NCBI RefSeq assembly: GCF_900215245.1
Contig: NZ_LT907842.1
Coordinates: 4,526,001 to 4,590,000, forward strand
DNA from: Pseudomonas fluorescens
GTDB taxonomy: Bacteria > Pseudomonadota > Gammaproteobacteria > Pseudomonadales > Pseudomonadaceae
Length of the DNA stretch: 64,000 nucleotides
Reading direction: 5' to 3'
Shown here: in pieces, positions 9,688 to 17,892 of the stretch
Position numbering within the stretch: the stretch's first letter is position 1
Layout: the number at the start of each line of letters is the position of its first letter
Made by a program: the position numbers and the translations under genes
The notes under the pieces: model-generated
Databases searched by the model: none
What the model saw: the letters and a program-made list of their open reading frames with translations, nothing else
What the model was told of the DNA's origin: nothing

Positions 9688-9774
9688 GTGGGAGCGGGCT
9701 TGCTCGCGAATGCGGTGGGTCAGCTAAACATTTGTTAACTGACAATCCGCTTTCGCGAGCAAGCCCGCTCCCAC
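9688..9774. repeat. REP doublet (REPIN)
   Basis: Two inverted copies of a 23-nt REP unit of type GTGGGAGCGGGCTTGCTCGCGAA, at 9688-9710 and reversed at 9752-9774, enclose about 40 nt. This is the palindromic doublet common between genes of fluorescens-group pseudomonads and mobilised in trans by RAYT transposases. No RAYT gene is in the window. Confidence 0.88.
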
Positions 9775-9795
9775 ACTTTTTGATCTGCAGTGTTC

Positions 9796-10644
9796 CTACT
9801 GCCCCAATCGCTCGACCAGCAAGGGCAGCAACCGCTCGCATGAGGCCTCGATCTTTACCTGTAACAGCTCATCCCCACGGGTCTTGCCCAGGTTGATGGC
9901 AATCACTGGCTTGCCGTGTTCCACCATTGCTTTGCACAGGCGGAACGCCGAGTAGGCCATCAGCGATGAGCCCACTACCAGCAAGCCCTCGGCGTGCGTC
10001 ACCGCAGCCATTGCCTTGGCCGCCGTTGCCTGGGCGACATTCTCGCCAAAAAACACCACATCCGGTTTCAACCGTTGGCCGTTGCAGTAAGGGCAGTGGG
10101 GGACCTGGAAGCGCTCTTCAAAGGCTGGATCGAGCAGCGTATCGCCATCGGGCGCCTGCACGGCATCAACGCCGGCCAGATACGGGTTCTGATCTTCCAT
10201 GACCCGCTGGATCACATCGCGCTCGCTGCGCTGTTGGCAATCCAGGCACAGCACCCAATGCAGGCTGCCATGCAGTTCGATCACCTCATGGCTGCCGGCC
10301 TGGTCATGCAAGGCATCGACGTTTTGCGTGATCAGCCCGCTGATGCGCTCGCGTTGTTGCAATGTCGCCAGCGCCCGATGCGCCTTGTTCGGTTGGGCGA
10401 TGCGTACCCGTGGCCAACCCAGCATCGCTCGCGCCCAGTAGCGGCGCCGCGCTTGAGGAGTGGCCAGGAATTCCTGGTACATCATTGGCGCCTTGCCTCG
10501 ACGCACGCCCTCGCTGTCGCGATAGTCAGGGATACCCGACGACGTACTGATCCCCGCACCGGTCAACACCAAAAAGCGCCGTTCAGCCATGGCCCGGTGC
10601 AGCGTATCGAGGTGGTCCTGTTGATAGTCCAGCGTGTCGAGCAT
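9796..10644 (-). CDS. Sir2-family NAD-dependent protein deacylase
   Basis: A 282-residue sirtuin. RFLVLTGAGISTSSGIPDYRD is the NAD-binding GAG-x-S motif, SGLITQNVDALHDQAG is the TQN-x-D motif, and ELHGSLHWV contains the catalytic His. Two CxxC pairs (CLDC and CPYC) bind structural zinc. The long insertion and the R-x-Y-W-A-R-A motif near residue 70 resemble class II (SIRT4-like) enzymes. It removes acyl groups from lysines using NAD. AGGAGACCCC precedes the ATG. The CBS-domain gene lies 8 nt upstream on the same strand, suggesting co-transcription. Confidence 0.92.
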   Translation of the reverse strand: MLDTLDYQQDHLDTLHRAMAERRFLVLTGAGISTSSGIPDYRDSEGVRRGKAPMMYQEFLATPQARRRYWARAMLGWPRVRIAQPNKAHRALATLQQRERISGLITQNVDALHDQAGSHEVIELHGSLHWVLCLDCQQRSERDVIQRVMEDQNPYLAGVDAVQAPDGDTLLDPAFEERFQVPHCPYCNGQRLKPDVVFFGENVAQATAAKAMAAVTHAEGLLVVGSSLMAYSAFRLCKAMVEHGKPVIAINLGKTRGDELLQVKIEASCERLLPLLVERLGQ

Positions 10645-10652
10645 GGGGTCTC

Positions 10653-11093
10653 CTATTCGCCGCGGATGTATTGCTCCAGTTGCTTGATCAGGTCAGCCTG
10701 TTCGGCAATGGCTTCCTTGACCAGGTCACCGATGGAGAGCAGGCCTAGCAGTTTGCCGTCTTCGACCACGGGCAAGTGGCGCAGGTGACTGTCGGTCATG
10801 ATGTTCATGCACGCCTCGACAGTTTTATGGGTATCGACGGTGATCACCGGTGAACTCATCACCTCATCCACCCTGGTGGTGACCGACGATAAGCCTTTGA
10901 GTATAAGTTTGCGCGCGTAATCACGTTCGCTGATGATCCCCACAACCGTGCCTTCTTTGACGACCGGCAAGGCCCCGACGTTTTTCTCGGACATCCGCAC
11001 CAGTGCCTCAAACACGGTGTGGTCCCATTGGATCGTGTGGACGTCGTGATTCTTCTGGTCCTTGGCTTTGAGCAATTGTGCAACGGTCTTCAT
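10653..11093 (-). CDS. Tandem CBS-domain protein
   Basis: A 146-residue protein made almost only of two CBS modules (about residues 10-70 and 75-135). ALPVVKEGTVVGIISERDYARK and HLPVVEDGKLLGLLSIGDLVK are the two paired strand-helix ends with the phosphate-contacting Asp. Stand-alone CBS pairs bind adenine nucleotides (AMP, ATP, NADH) and usually modulate partner proteins. The ATG at 11093 is chosen because GGAG lies at suitable distance; a GTG 9 nt upstream is possible. It is followed after 8 nt by the sirtuin gene, so nucleotide sensing and NAD-dependent deacylation may be linked; that link is an inference. Confidence 0.88.
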   Translation of the reverse strand: MKTVAQLLKAKDQKNHDVHTIQWDHTVFEALVRMSEKNVGALPVVKEGTVVGIISERDYARKLILKGLSSVTTRVDEVMSSPVITVDTHKTVEACMNIMTDSHLRHLPVVEDGKLLGLLSIGDLVKEAIAEQADLIKQLEQYIRGE

Positions 11094-11224
11094 GGCGGCC
11101 ACTCCGGTGTTGTTGTTGGGAAGTCAGCGGGTCACCTACAGAATCCTAGACGGCCCACGACGGAGCAAGGTCCAAAGCGGCGTTAAACCCGTCGAAAAAC
11201 GTCATTCGCCGGATTTTTTCGACG

Positions 11225-13177
11225 TTATCCAGCATTTGTCGGTTTTTTCGCTCGCTTGGCGGGGGTGGCTGGCGTTTTGCGCGGGGTGCTCTTGCGTTTC
11301 TTTTTCCACGGCGTAGCGCCTCGGCCTGCAGGGCTGGCCGGGCCGCTGATGGTCATGCGCATGCCATTGCAGCGCGCCACTTGTTTACTCATCCAGGCGG
11401 CCTGTTTGGCGACAAACTCTTCCAGGCTCATTTCACCGCTTTGCACCATGTCCAGTGCCTGTTCCCAGATCGCGGTGGTGCCGGGGTCGGCAATCGCCCG
11501 TGGCACCGCGTCGATCAGGCTGAACGCCGCCGCAGTCGCGGAGAGTGCCTTGCCGTTTTTGACCAGGTAACCACGGTCCAGCAGGCCTTGGATGATCCCG
11601 GCGCGCGTGGCTTCGGTGCCAATCCCGGTGGTGTCCTTGAGTTTTTGCTTGAGGAGTGGATCTTCCACCAGTTTGGCGACGTTTTTCATCGCTTTGATCA
11701 GGTCGCCTTCGGTGAACGGCTTGGGCGGTTGGGTCCACAGGTCCTTGAGGTTGACCTTGGCCACCGCATAATCCTGGCCCTGCACCAGCGTCGGCAACGC
11801 TTGCGGTGCGGCGGCCTCTCGGCCCTTGGCGGGCGCCAGCGCTTCGGGCAGCGCGCGCTTCCAGCCCGGCTCGATGACGACCTTGCCGACTGCGCGCAAC
11901 GCCTGGCCGGCGCAGTCGAAATCCGCCTGGGTACGATCGTATTCATGGTTGGGCAGGAACTGCGCCAGGTAACGCGCACGAATGAGGGTGTAGACCGCGC
12001 GATGTTTGCCGGTGAGTTGCCCGACGTCCTTGCCTGCGCCGGTCGGGATGATGCCGTGGTGCGCGCTGACCTTGGCGTCGTTCCAGGCTCGCGAACGGCG
12101 TTGCGGGTCGATATGCGGCATCAGCTCGTTCACCGCCGCATCCGCACGGCCCAGCGCTGCGAGAATCTTCGGCGCGTCGCCGTGCTGGCTTAACGGCAAG
12201 TAGCCGCAATCACTGCGCGGGTAGGTGATGACCTTGTGCGTTTCGTAAAGGGATTGCGCGATATCCAGGGTTTCCTGGGCGCCGAGGCCGAGCTTCTTCG
12301 AGCAGATTTCCTGCAATGTGCCGAGGTCGAAGGGCAGGGGGGCTACCTCGCGCATGCGTTCGGTACGCAGTTTCACCAGGCGCGCAGTACCGGCAGTGGT
12401 GATCGCATCGGCGGCCTCCCGAGCCCGTTGCGGGTTGAGGCAGCGGCCCTGATCATCACAGGCGTCCTCGCTGGCGCGCCATTGCGCGGTGAAGGTCATG
12501 CGTTCATGGCGCAGGTCGACATCGATGGCCCAATAAGCCACCGGCACAAAGTCTGCGATGCTGCGGTCGCGGTCCACCACCAGGCGCAACGTCGGGGTTT
12601 GCACCCGGCCCACCGGCAACACGCCTTGATAACCGGATTGGCGCCCGAGCAAGGTAAACAAACGGCTCATGTTCATACCGATCAGCCAGTCGGCGCGGGA
12701 GCGGCCGAGGGCCGAGTGATACAGGCTGAAAGTCTCGGCGCCCGGCTTGAGCGCGGCCAGGGCCTTGCGAATCGAGGCGTCATCGAGCGCCGACAGCCAT
12801 AGCCGCTGGATGGGCCCGCGGTAACGGCAATGCTCCACCAGTTCACGGGCGATCATCTCGCCCTCACGGTCGGCGTCGGTGGCGATCACCAGTTCCTGCG
12901 CTTCCCCCAGCAAACGCTTGACCGCCTTGAACTGGCTGGCGGTCTTGGGCTTGACCCGCATCTTCCATTTTTCCGGAACGATCGGCAGGTCGGCCAGCAC
13001 CCAACGCTTGTATTTGGCGTCGTAGGCATCGGGCGGGGCGGTTTCCAGCAGGTGGCCGATGCACCAGGTCACTGTGACGCCATTGCCCAGCCAGCAGCCA
13101 TCGCCACGACGACTGGCGCCGAGCACGGCCGCGATATCCTTGGCCTGGGAGGGTTTTTCACAGAGGTACAGCCGCAT
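11225..13177 (-). CDS. topB: DNA topoisomerase III
   Basis: A 650-residue type IA topoisomerase. The TOPRIM domain holds E7 (CEKPSQAKDI) and the acidic cluster D101-x-D103-x-E105 (ATDADREGE). The active-site tyrosine is Tyr319 in VITYPRSDCGYLP. The C-terminus is a Lys/Arg-rich tail (KKKRKSTPRKTPATPAKRAKK) rather than zinc fingers. It decatenates DNA by single-strand passage. The start at 13177 (MRLYLCEKP) matches the usual family N-terminus; the in-frame ATG two codons upstream is an alternative. The Shine-Dalgarno sequence is weak for both. Confidence 0.93.
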   Translation of the reverse strand: MRLYLCEKPSQAKDIAAVLGASRRGDGCWLGNGVTVTWCIGHLLETAPPDAYDAKYKRWVLADLPIVPEKWKMRVKPKTASQFKAVKRLLGEAQELVIATDADREGEMIARELVEHCRYRGPIQRLWLSALDDASIRKALAALKPGAETFSLYHSALGRSRADWLIGMNMSRLFTLLGRQSGYQGVLPVGRVQTPTLRLVVDRDRSIADFVPVAYWAIDVDLRHERMTFTAQWRASEDACDDQGRCLNPQRAREAADAITTAGTARLVKLRTERMREVAPLPFDLGTLQEICSKKLGLGAQETLDIAQSLYETHKVITYPRSDCGYLPLSQHGDAPKILAALGRADAAVNELMPHIDPQRRSRAWNDAKVSAHHGIIPTGAGKDVGQLTGKHRAVYTLIRARYLAQFLPNHEYDRTQADFDCAGQALRAVGKVVIEPGWKRALPEALAPAKGREAAAPQALPTLVQGQDYAVAKVNLKDLWTQPPKPFTEGDLIKAMKNVAKLVEDPLLKQKLKDTTGIGTEATRAGIIQGLLDRGYLVKNGKALSATAAAFSLIDAVPRAIADPGTTAIWEQALDMVQSGEMSLEEFVAKQAAWMSKQVARCNGMRMTISGPASPAGRGATPWKKKRKSTPRKTPATPAKRAKKPTNAG

Positions 13178-13291
13178 GGTCATCACGTCACATCGGGTTG
13201 ATGCCTTGCAGGATGCTGAGTCAGAAGGATTTGAGCAACCATTATCTGTATGGATGTACAGCAATGTGTGTGAGCACCGCGAAACCAAAAT

Positions 13292-13378
13292 GTGGGAGTG
13301 GGCTTGCCCGCGATAGCGATGTGTCAGTCATTACAACGGTGACTGAACAATCGCCATCGCGGGCAAGACCGCTCCCAC
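13292..13378. repeat. REP doublet (REPIN)
   Basis: GTGGGAGTGGGCTTGCCCGCGAT (13292-13314) and an inverted near-copy (13356-13378) enclose about 40 nt between topB and the MFS gene. It is a different subtype (CCGCGAT end) from the copies near 9.7 and 17.8 kb. Confidence 0.87.
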
Positions 13379-13402
13379 AGGGGATGTTCGGCGTTTTTTA
13401 GA

Positions 13403-15025
13403 TCAGTTGTTATTGATGTCCACATTCCGCGTTTCTTTGAGGCAGAACAACCCCACAATCAAACTGACCCCGGTCACGACCACCGGGTACCACAGGCCAT
13501 AGAAAATATCGCCGGTGTACACCACCAAGGCAAACGATACGGTCGGCAGGAACCCGCCAAACCAGCCGTTACCGATGTGGTAGGGCAGGGACATCGAGGT
13601 GTAGCGGATGCGCGTCGGGAACAGCTCTACCATCAACGCCGCCAGCGGGCCGTAGCACATCGCGGCGATCAGGATCAGCGCCACGATCAGCACCACGACC
13701 ATCACCTTGTTGACCTGGGCCATGTCCGCCGACGTCGGGTAACCGGCCAGGGTCACCGCGCCGCGCAGGGCGGCTTCGTCGAAGCCATCGATGCGCACGT
13801 CACCGACGCTTACTTGTACCGGGCTGCCCGCGGGGGCTACAGCGCTGCTGTATGGCAGGCCCTGCTTGACCAGGAAGGTTTTGACCTTGTCGCACGGGCT
13901 GTCAAAACGCGCCTTGCCCACCGGGTCGAACTGGAAGGTGCAGGTGGCCGGGTCGGCCAGTACGGTAATCGGGGCCTGGTGGCTGGCCTGGTCCATCGCC
14001 GGGTTGGTGTAGTGCGCCAACCCCTTGAAGATCGGGAAATACAGCACGGTGGCCAGCAACAAGCCGAGCATGAGTACCGGCTTACGGCCGACCTTGTCCG
14101 ACAGCCAGCCAAACAGGATAAAGAACGGCGCGCCGATCACCACACTGATGATCAACAGCATGTTGGCCAGCGCCGGGTCCATCTTCAGGAATTGCGTGAG
14201 GAAGAACAGCACGTAGAATTGCGCCGCGTAGAAGGTCACCGCTTGCCCGCCGTTGATGCTGAACAGCGCGATCAGCACCACCTTGAGGTTTTCCCACTTG
14301 CCGAAGGACTCGCGGATCGGCGACTTGCTGGCCTTGCCTTCCTCTTTCATTTTCAGGAACGCGGGTGACTCATGCAGGCTCATGCGAATCCAGGTGGAAA
14401 TGCCCAGCAGCACGATGGAGAACAGGAACGGAATACGCCAGCCCCACACCTCGAACTGGTCGCCGGTGAAGTAACGGCAGGCCAGCACCACCAGCAGCGA
14501 CAGCAGCAGGCCGAGGGTCGCGGTGGATTGAATCCAGCTGGTGTGCAGGCCGCGTTTACCGGCGGGCGCATGTTCAGCCACATAGGTGGCTGCGCCGCCG
14601 TACTCGCCGCCCAATGCCAGGCCTTGCAGCATGCGCAGCACGATCAGAATGACCGGCGCCGCAATGCCGATGCTTGCGTAGGTGGGCAACAGCCCGACAC
14701 AGAAGGTCGCCACGCCCATCAAAATAATGGTCACGAGGAAGGTGTATTTACGCCCGATCATGTCGCCCAGGCGCCCAAACACCAACGCGCCGAACGGCCG
14801 GACTACAAAGCCGGCGGCAAAGGCCATCAGGGCAAAGATAAACGCTGTGGTGTCGTTGACCCCGGCAAAGAACTGCTTGCTGATCACCGCCGCCAGGGCG
14901 CCGTACAGGAAAAAGTCATACCACTCGAACACCGTCCCCAGGGACGAGGCGAAAATGACTTTTCTTGATTCGCTGCCGGTGCTCGCGCGGACCGCGGAGC
15001 CCAGGGGTTGAGCGTGTTCTGACAT
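13403..15025 (-). CDS. MFS transporter of the metabolite:H+ symporter (ProP/ShiA-like) type
   Basis: A 540-residue transporter with 12 predicted helices. SSLGTVFEWYDFFLYG in helix 1, FGRLGDMIGRKYTFL between helices 2 and 3, and FGWLSDKVGRKPVLML between helices 8 and 9 are the signatures of the MHS subgroup (ProP, KgtP, ShiA). A long loop of about 90 residues (roughly 335-425) with two cysteines before helix 9 or 10 is longer than usual. GAGGG precedes the ATG. It lies 65 nt after the GMC oxidoreductase stop on the same strand, so uptake of that enzyme's substrate is likely. Confidence 0.88.
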   Translation of the reverse strand: MSEHAQPLGSAVRASTGSESRKVIFASSLGTVFEWYDFFLYGALAAVISKQFFAGVNDTTAFIFALMAFAAGFVVRPFGALVFGRLGDMIGRKYTFLVTIILMGVATFCVGLLPTYASIGIAAPVILIVLRMLQGLALGGEYGGAATYVAEHAPAGKRGLHTSWIQSTATLGLLLSLLVVLACRYFTGDQFEVWGWRIPFLFSIVLLGISTWIRMSLHESPAFLKMKEEGKASKSPIRESFGKWENLKVVLIALFSINGGQAVTFYAAQFYVLFFLTQFLKMDPALANMLLIISVVIGAPFFILFGWLSDKVGRKPVLMLGLLLATVLYFPIFKGLAHYTNPAMDQASHQAPITVLADPATCTFQFDPVGKARFDSPCDKVKTFLVKQGLPYSSAVAPAGSPVQVSVGDVRIDGFDEAALRGAVTLAGYPTSADMAQVNKVMVVVLIVALILIAAMCYGPLAALMVELFPTRIRYTSMSLPYHIGNGWFGGFLPTVSFALVVYTGDIFYGLWYPVVVTGVSLIVGLFCLKETRNVDINNN

Positions 15026-15090
15026 CGGGTATCCCTCACAGTGATTATTTATTGTTGTTCCACTGTCGGCGCCGGGTGCGGCGCCGCTAT

Positions 15091-16737
15091 TCAGATTGCA
15101 TGAACCGTGTCTTTCTGCGGGGCGAGGCTCCTTGTGTTCGGCGAAAGGATCAATTGCGCGGCTTTCTCCGCGATCATCAGTGTCGGTGAGCAGGTGTTGC
15201 CGGAGGTGATGCGGGGCATGACCGAGGCATCGGCGATGCGCAGGCCGGGCACGCCGTGCACGCGCAGTTGGGCGTCGACCACGGCGTCGGTGTCGCTGCC
15301 CATGCGGCAGGTGCCCACCGGGTGGAAGATGGTCGTGCCGATCCGTGCGGCGGCTTCGTGCAGTTGTGCTTCGGTTTGCAGCGCGTCGCCGGGCAGGTAT
15401 TCCACCGGTTTGTACGCGCTCAACGCCGGTGCGGCGACAATGCGCCGCGTCAGGCGGATCGCGTCGGCGGCAACCCGCAGGTCTTCCGGATGGCTGAGGT
15501 AGTTGGGCCGGATCAATGGCGCATCCGCCGGGTTTGCCGAGCGGATATCGATACGGCCACGGCTCTGCGGGCGCAGGTCGCAAACTGATGCGGTGAATGC
15601 CGGGAATGCATGCAACGGCTCGCCGAAGCGCTCCAGGGACAGCGGTTGTACATGGTATTGAAGGTTGGCCGAGGTCTGTTCCGGGCCGGAGCGAGCAAAA
15701 GCACCGAGCTGGCTGGGCGCCATCGACAGTGGACCGCTGCGGTCATACAGATAGCGCAGGCCCATGCCCATCTTGCCCAACAGGGTGCCAGCGATCTGAT
15801 TCAGGGTTCGTGCGTTTTCCAGCGTGTAGATCAGCCGCAACTGCAGGTGATCCTGCAGGTTGCCGCCCACGCCAGGCAGTTCATGCAGCACATGGATGCC
15901 CAGCGGCTTGAGCACATTCGAGGGGCCGATCCCCGAGCGCTGCAGGATGCCCGGTGAGCCGACCGAGCCGGCGCACAGCACGATTTCCTTGCGCGCTTTC
16001 CAGCTCACCGGCTGGCCGTGCTGACGCCCGACCACCGCGGATGCGCGGCCGTTTTCCAGGACCACACGGTCCACGTCCACTTCGGTCAGCACCGTCAGAT
16101 TCGGCCGCTGGCGGATCGGCTTGAGAAACGCCTTGGCCGCATTCCAGCGTACCCCGGCTTTCTGGTTGACCTGGAAGTAGCCGCAGCCTTCGTTATCGCC
16201 CTGGTTGAAGTCGCTGATCGGCGCGATGCCACTTTGCGCCGCCGCATCGCGAAAGGCATCCAGGATCGGCCAATGCAGGCGCTGCTGCTCGACGCGCCAC
16301 TCACCGCCGTCGCTGTGAAATTCCGAGCCACCGGCAAAATGGTTTTCGCTCTGCTTGAACAGCGGCAGTACGTCCTTCCAGGCCCAGCCGGCGTTGCCTT
16401 GCGCAGCCCAACCGTCGTAATCCCGGGCCTGGCCGCGCATATAAATCATACCGTTGATGGAGGAGCAGCCGCCCAGCACCTTGCCGCGTGGGTAACTCAG
16501 TGCACGGCCTTGCAGGCCTTCCTGGGCTTCGGTCTTGAAGCACCAGTCGGTGCGTGGGTTACCGATACAAAACAGGTAGCCGACGGGGATATGGATCCAG
16601 GGGTAATTGTCGCGGCCACCGGCTTCAAGCAGCAGCACGCGGTGGGCGGGGTTGGCGGACAGTCGGTTGGCCAGCAGGCAACCGGCGGGGCCGGCGCCGA
16701 CGACTACGTAATCGTATTCAGCAGCTGCAATGGGCAT
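15091..16737 (-). CDS. GMC-family FAD oxidoreductase (choline dehydrogenase-like)
   Basis: A 548-residue flavoprotein. YDYVVVGAGPAGCLLANRLS is the N-terminal Rossmann motif. YPRGKVLGGCSSINGMIYMRGQARDYD is GMC signature 1 and ILCAGSVGSPGILQRSGIGP-like sequence is signature 2. FHPVGTCRMG near the C-terminus holds the catalytic His, and SGNTCSPTLMIAEKAA closes the FAD site. It oxidises an alcohol to an aldehyde. It resembles BetA, but the betaine neighbours (betB, betI) are absent, so choline is not assured. It is the first gene of an operon with the MFS transporter, opposite a LysR gene. Confidence 0.88.
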   Translation of the reverse strand: MPIAAAEYDYVVVGAGPAGCLLANRLSANPAHRVLLLEAGGRDNYPWIHIPVGYLFCIGNPRTDWCFKTEAQEGLQGRALSYPRGKVLGGCSSINGMIYMRGQARDYDGWAAQGNAGWAWKDVLPLFKQSENHFAGGSEFHSDGGEWRVEQQRLHWPILDAFRDAAAQSGIAPISDFNQGDNEGCGYFQVNQKAGVRWNAAKAFLKPIRQRPNLTVLTEVDVDRVVLENGRASAVVGRQHGQPVSWKARKEIVLCAGSVGSPGILQRSGIGPSNVLKPLGIHVLHELPGVGGNLQDHLQLRLIYTLENARTLNQIAGTLLGKMGMGLRYLYDRSGPLSMAPSQLGAFARSGPEQTSANLQYHVQPLSLERFGEPLHAFPAFTASVCDLRPQSRGRIDIRSANPADAPLIRPNYLSHPEDLRVAADAIRLTRRIVAAPALSAYKPVEYLPGDALQTEAQLHEAAARIGTTIFHPVGTCRMGSDTDAVVDAQLRVHGVPGLRIADASVMPRITSGNTCSPTLMIAEKAAQLILSPNTRSLAPQKDTVHAI

Positions 16738-16777
16738 CTGAGGTCTCGCTTGTTTTTCTTATTGGCTCCATCCTAGT

Positions 16778-16808
16778 TGTTAGTTTTCGTCTTAAAAATG
16801 TTAGTTTT
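16778..16808. promoter_or_regulatory. Direct-repeat operator candidate in GMC/LysR divergent promoter
   Basis: TGTTAGTTTT occurs at 16778-16787 and again at 16799-16808, exactly 21 bp (two helix turns) apart, in the 129-nt region between the divergent oxidoreductase and LysR genes. This fits a binding region for the LysR protein encoded beside it; inferred only. Confidence 0.45.
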
Positions 16809-16866
16809 TACCCAGCTGCTGTGCGTTTTTAAACAGTGCGGCGCAGGCTCTCGCAACGGAGACGAC

Positions 16867-17760
16867 ATGTTCGACTGGAATGACTTACGGTTTTTTCTTG
16901 AGTTGCAACGCAGTGGCCGCTTGCTCACCGCCGCACAGCGTCTGAAAACCACCCATGCCACCGTGGCCCGTCACATCGAGGCGATCGAGAAAAGCCTCGG
17001 TACCGCACTGTTTGTACAGCACGCGCAGGGCTACGAGCTGACGCCCTCCGGCGAAGCCCTGCTCAAACACGCCGAAGCCATGGAAAACGTCGCGCTGCTG
17101 GCCGAGGACGAACTCACCCATCGCGCCGCGCCCCTGGGCAAGATTCGTCTGGGGGTGGCCGAAGGTTTAGGCGTGATGTTCCTCGCCAGCCGCATGGGCG
17201 GGCTGTTTGAGCGTTATCCGGGGCTGGAAGTGGAACTGGTGGCCGTGCCGCGCTTCGTCAGCATCCTCAACCGCGAAGCGGAAATCAGCATCCACCTCGA
17301 ACGGCCCAGCGTCGATCAGTTGGTCACGCGCAAACTCACTGACTACCGCCTCGCGCTTTACGCCAGCCGTGCCTACCTGGACCGTCACCCGCCGATCGAG
17401 AAACGCGAAGACCTCGCCGCCCACGCATGGATCGATTACGTCGACGACCTGCTGTTCAGCCAGGAACTCAAACTCCTCAGCAGCTTTTGCCGCAACCCCA
17501 AGGTGGTGTTCCACAGCACCAGCGTGATTGCCCAGCATCAGGCTGCGCGTTCGGGATTGGGCATTGCCGTGTTGCCATGCTTCATGGCTGCCGGCGACCC
17601 GGACCTGGTGCCGTTGCTGCCGGGGGAGGGGATTGAGCGAAGCTACTGGATCAGTTCGCGTCGGGAGTTGCACAAGTCCGTGCGGCTGCGCGTGTTGTGG
17701 GATTACGTGGTGGAGTTGTGCGCACACGAGCAAGGTTTGCTGCTCGGCGAATCCAGTTGA
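16867..17760 (+). CDS. LysR-type transcriptional regulator
   Basis: A 297-residue LysR protein. The HTH spans MFDWNDLRFFLELQRSGRLLTAAQRLKTTHATVARHIEAIEKSLG, and the effector domain runs from about residue 88. The N-terminus (FDWNDLRFFLE) and a substrate domain with the run VEGLGVMFLA-like/RFVSILNREAEISIHLERP belong to the subgroup that often represses neighbouring dehydrogenase genes. CGGAGACGAC precedes the ATG at 16867; earlier in-frame ATGs lie in the promoter region. It diverges from the GMC-MFS operon, which it probably controls. Confidence 0.88.
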   Translation: MFDWNDLRFFLELQRSGRLLTAAQRLKTTHATVARHIEAIEKSLGTALFVQHAQGYELTPSGEALLKHAEAMENVALLAEDELTHRAAPLGKIRLGVAEGLGVMFLASRMGGLFERYPGLEVELVAVPRFVSILNREAEISIHLERPSVDQLVTRKLTDYRLALYASRAYLDRHPPIEKREDLAAHAWIDYVDDLLFSQELKLLSSFCRNPKVVFHSTSVIAQHQAARSGLGIAVLPCFMAAGDPDLVPLLPGEGIERSYWISSRRELHKSVRLRVLWDYVVELCAHEQGLLLGESS

Positions 17761-17777
17761 AGAAACCGGATGAACCT

Positions 17778-17864
17778 GTGGGCGCAGCTTGCTCGCGAAA
17801 GCGGCGTGTCAGTCAGTAAATGTATTAACTGCGCCACCGCGTTCGCGAGCAAGCCCGCTCCCCC
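17778..17864. repeat. REP doublet (REPIN), partly diverged
   Basis: GTGGGCGCAGCTTGCTCGCGAA (from 17778) and an inverted, better conserved copy ending near 17864 enclose about 40 nt. The left arm has lost bases relative to the copy at 9688 and the right arm ends CTCCCCC, so this copy appears older. It lies between a LysR gene and the convergent DUF3857 gene. Confidence 0.83.
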
Positions 17865-17892
17865 AGGTTGATTGTGTGGTGTCAGCCAGGGC

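Noticed and set aside
15091..16737. Naming the GMC oxidoreductase betA and the TetR gene at 52334 betI
   Set aside because: They are 36 kb apart and neither has betB or a choline transporter beside it, so sequence resemblance alone does not justify the betaine pathway names.
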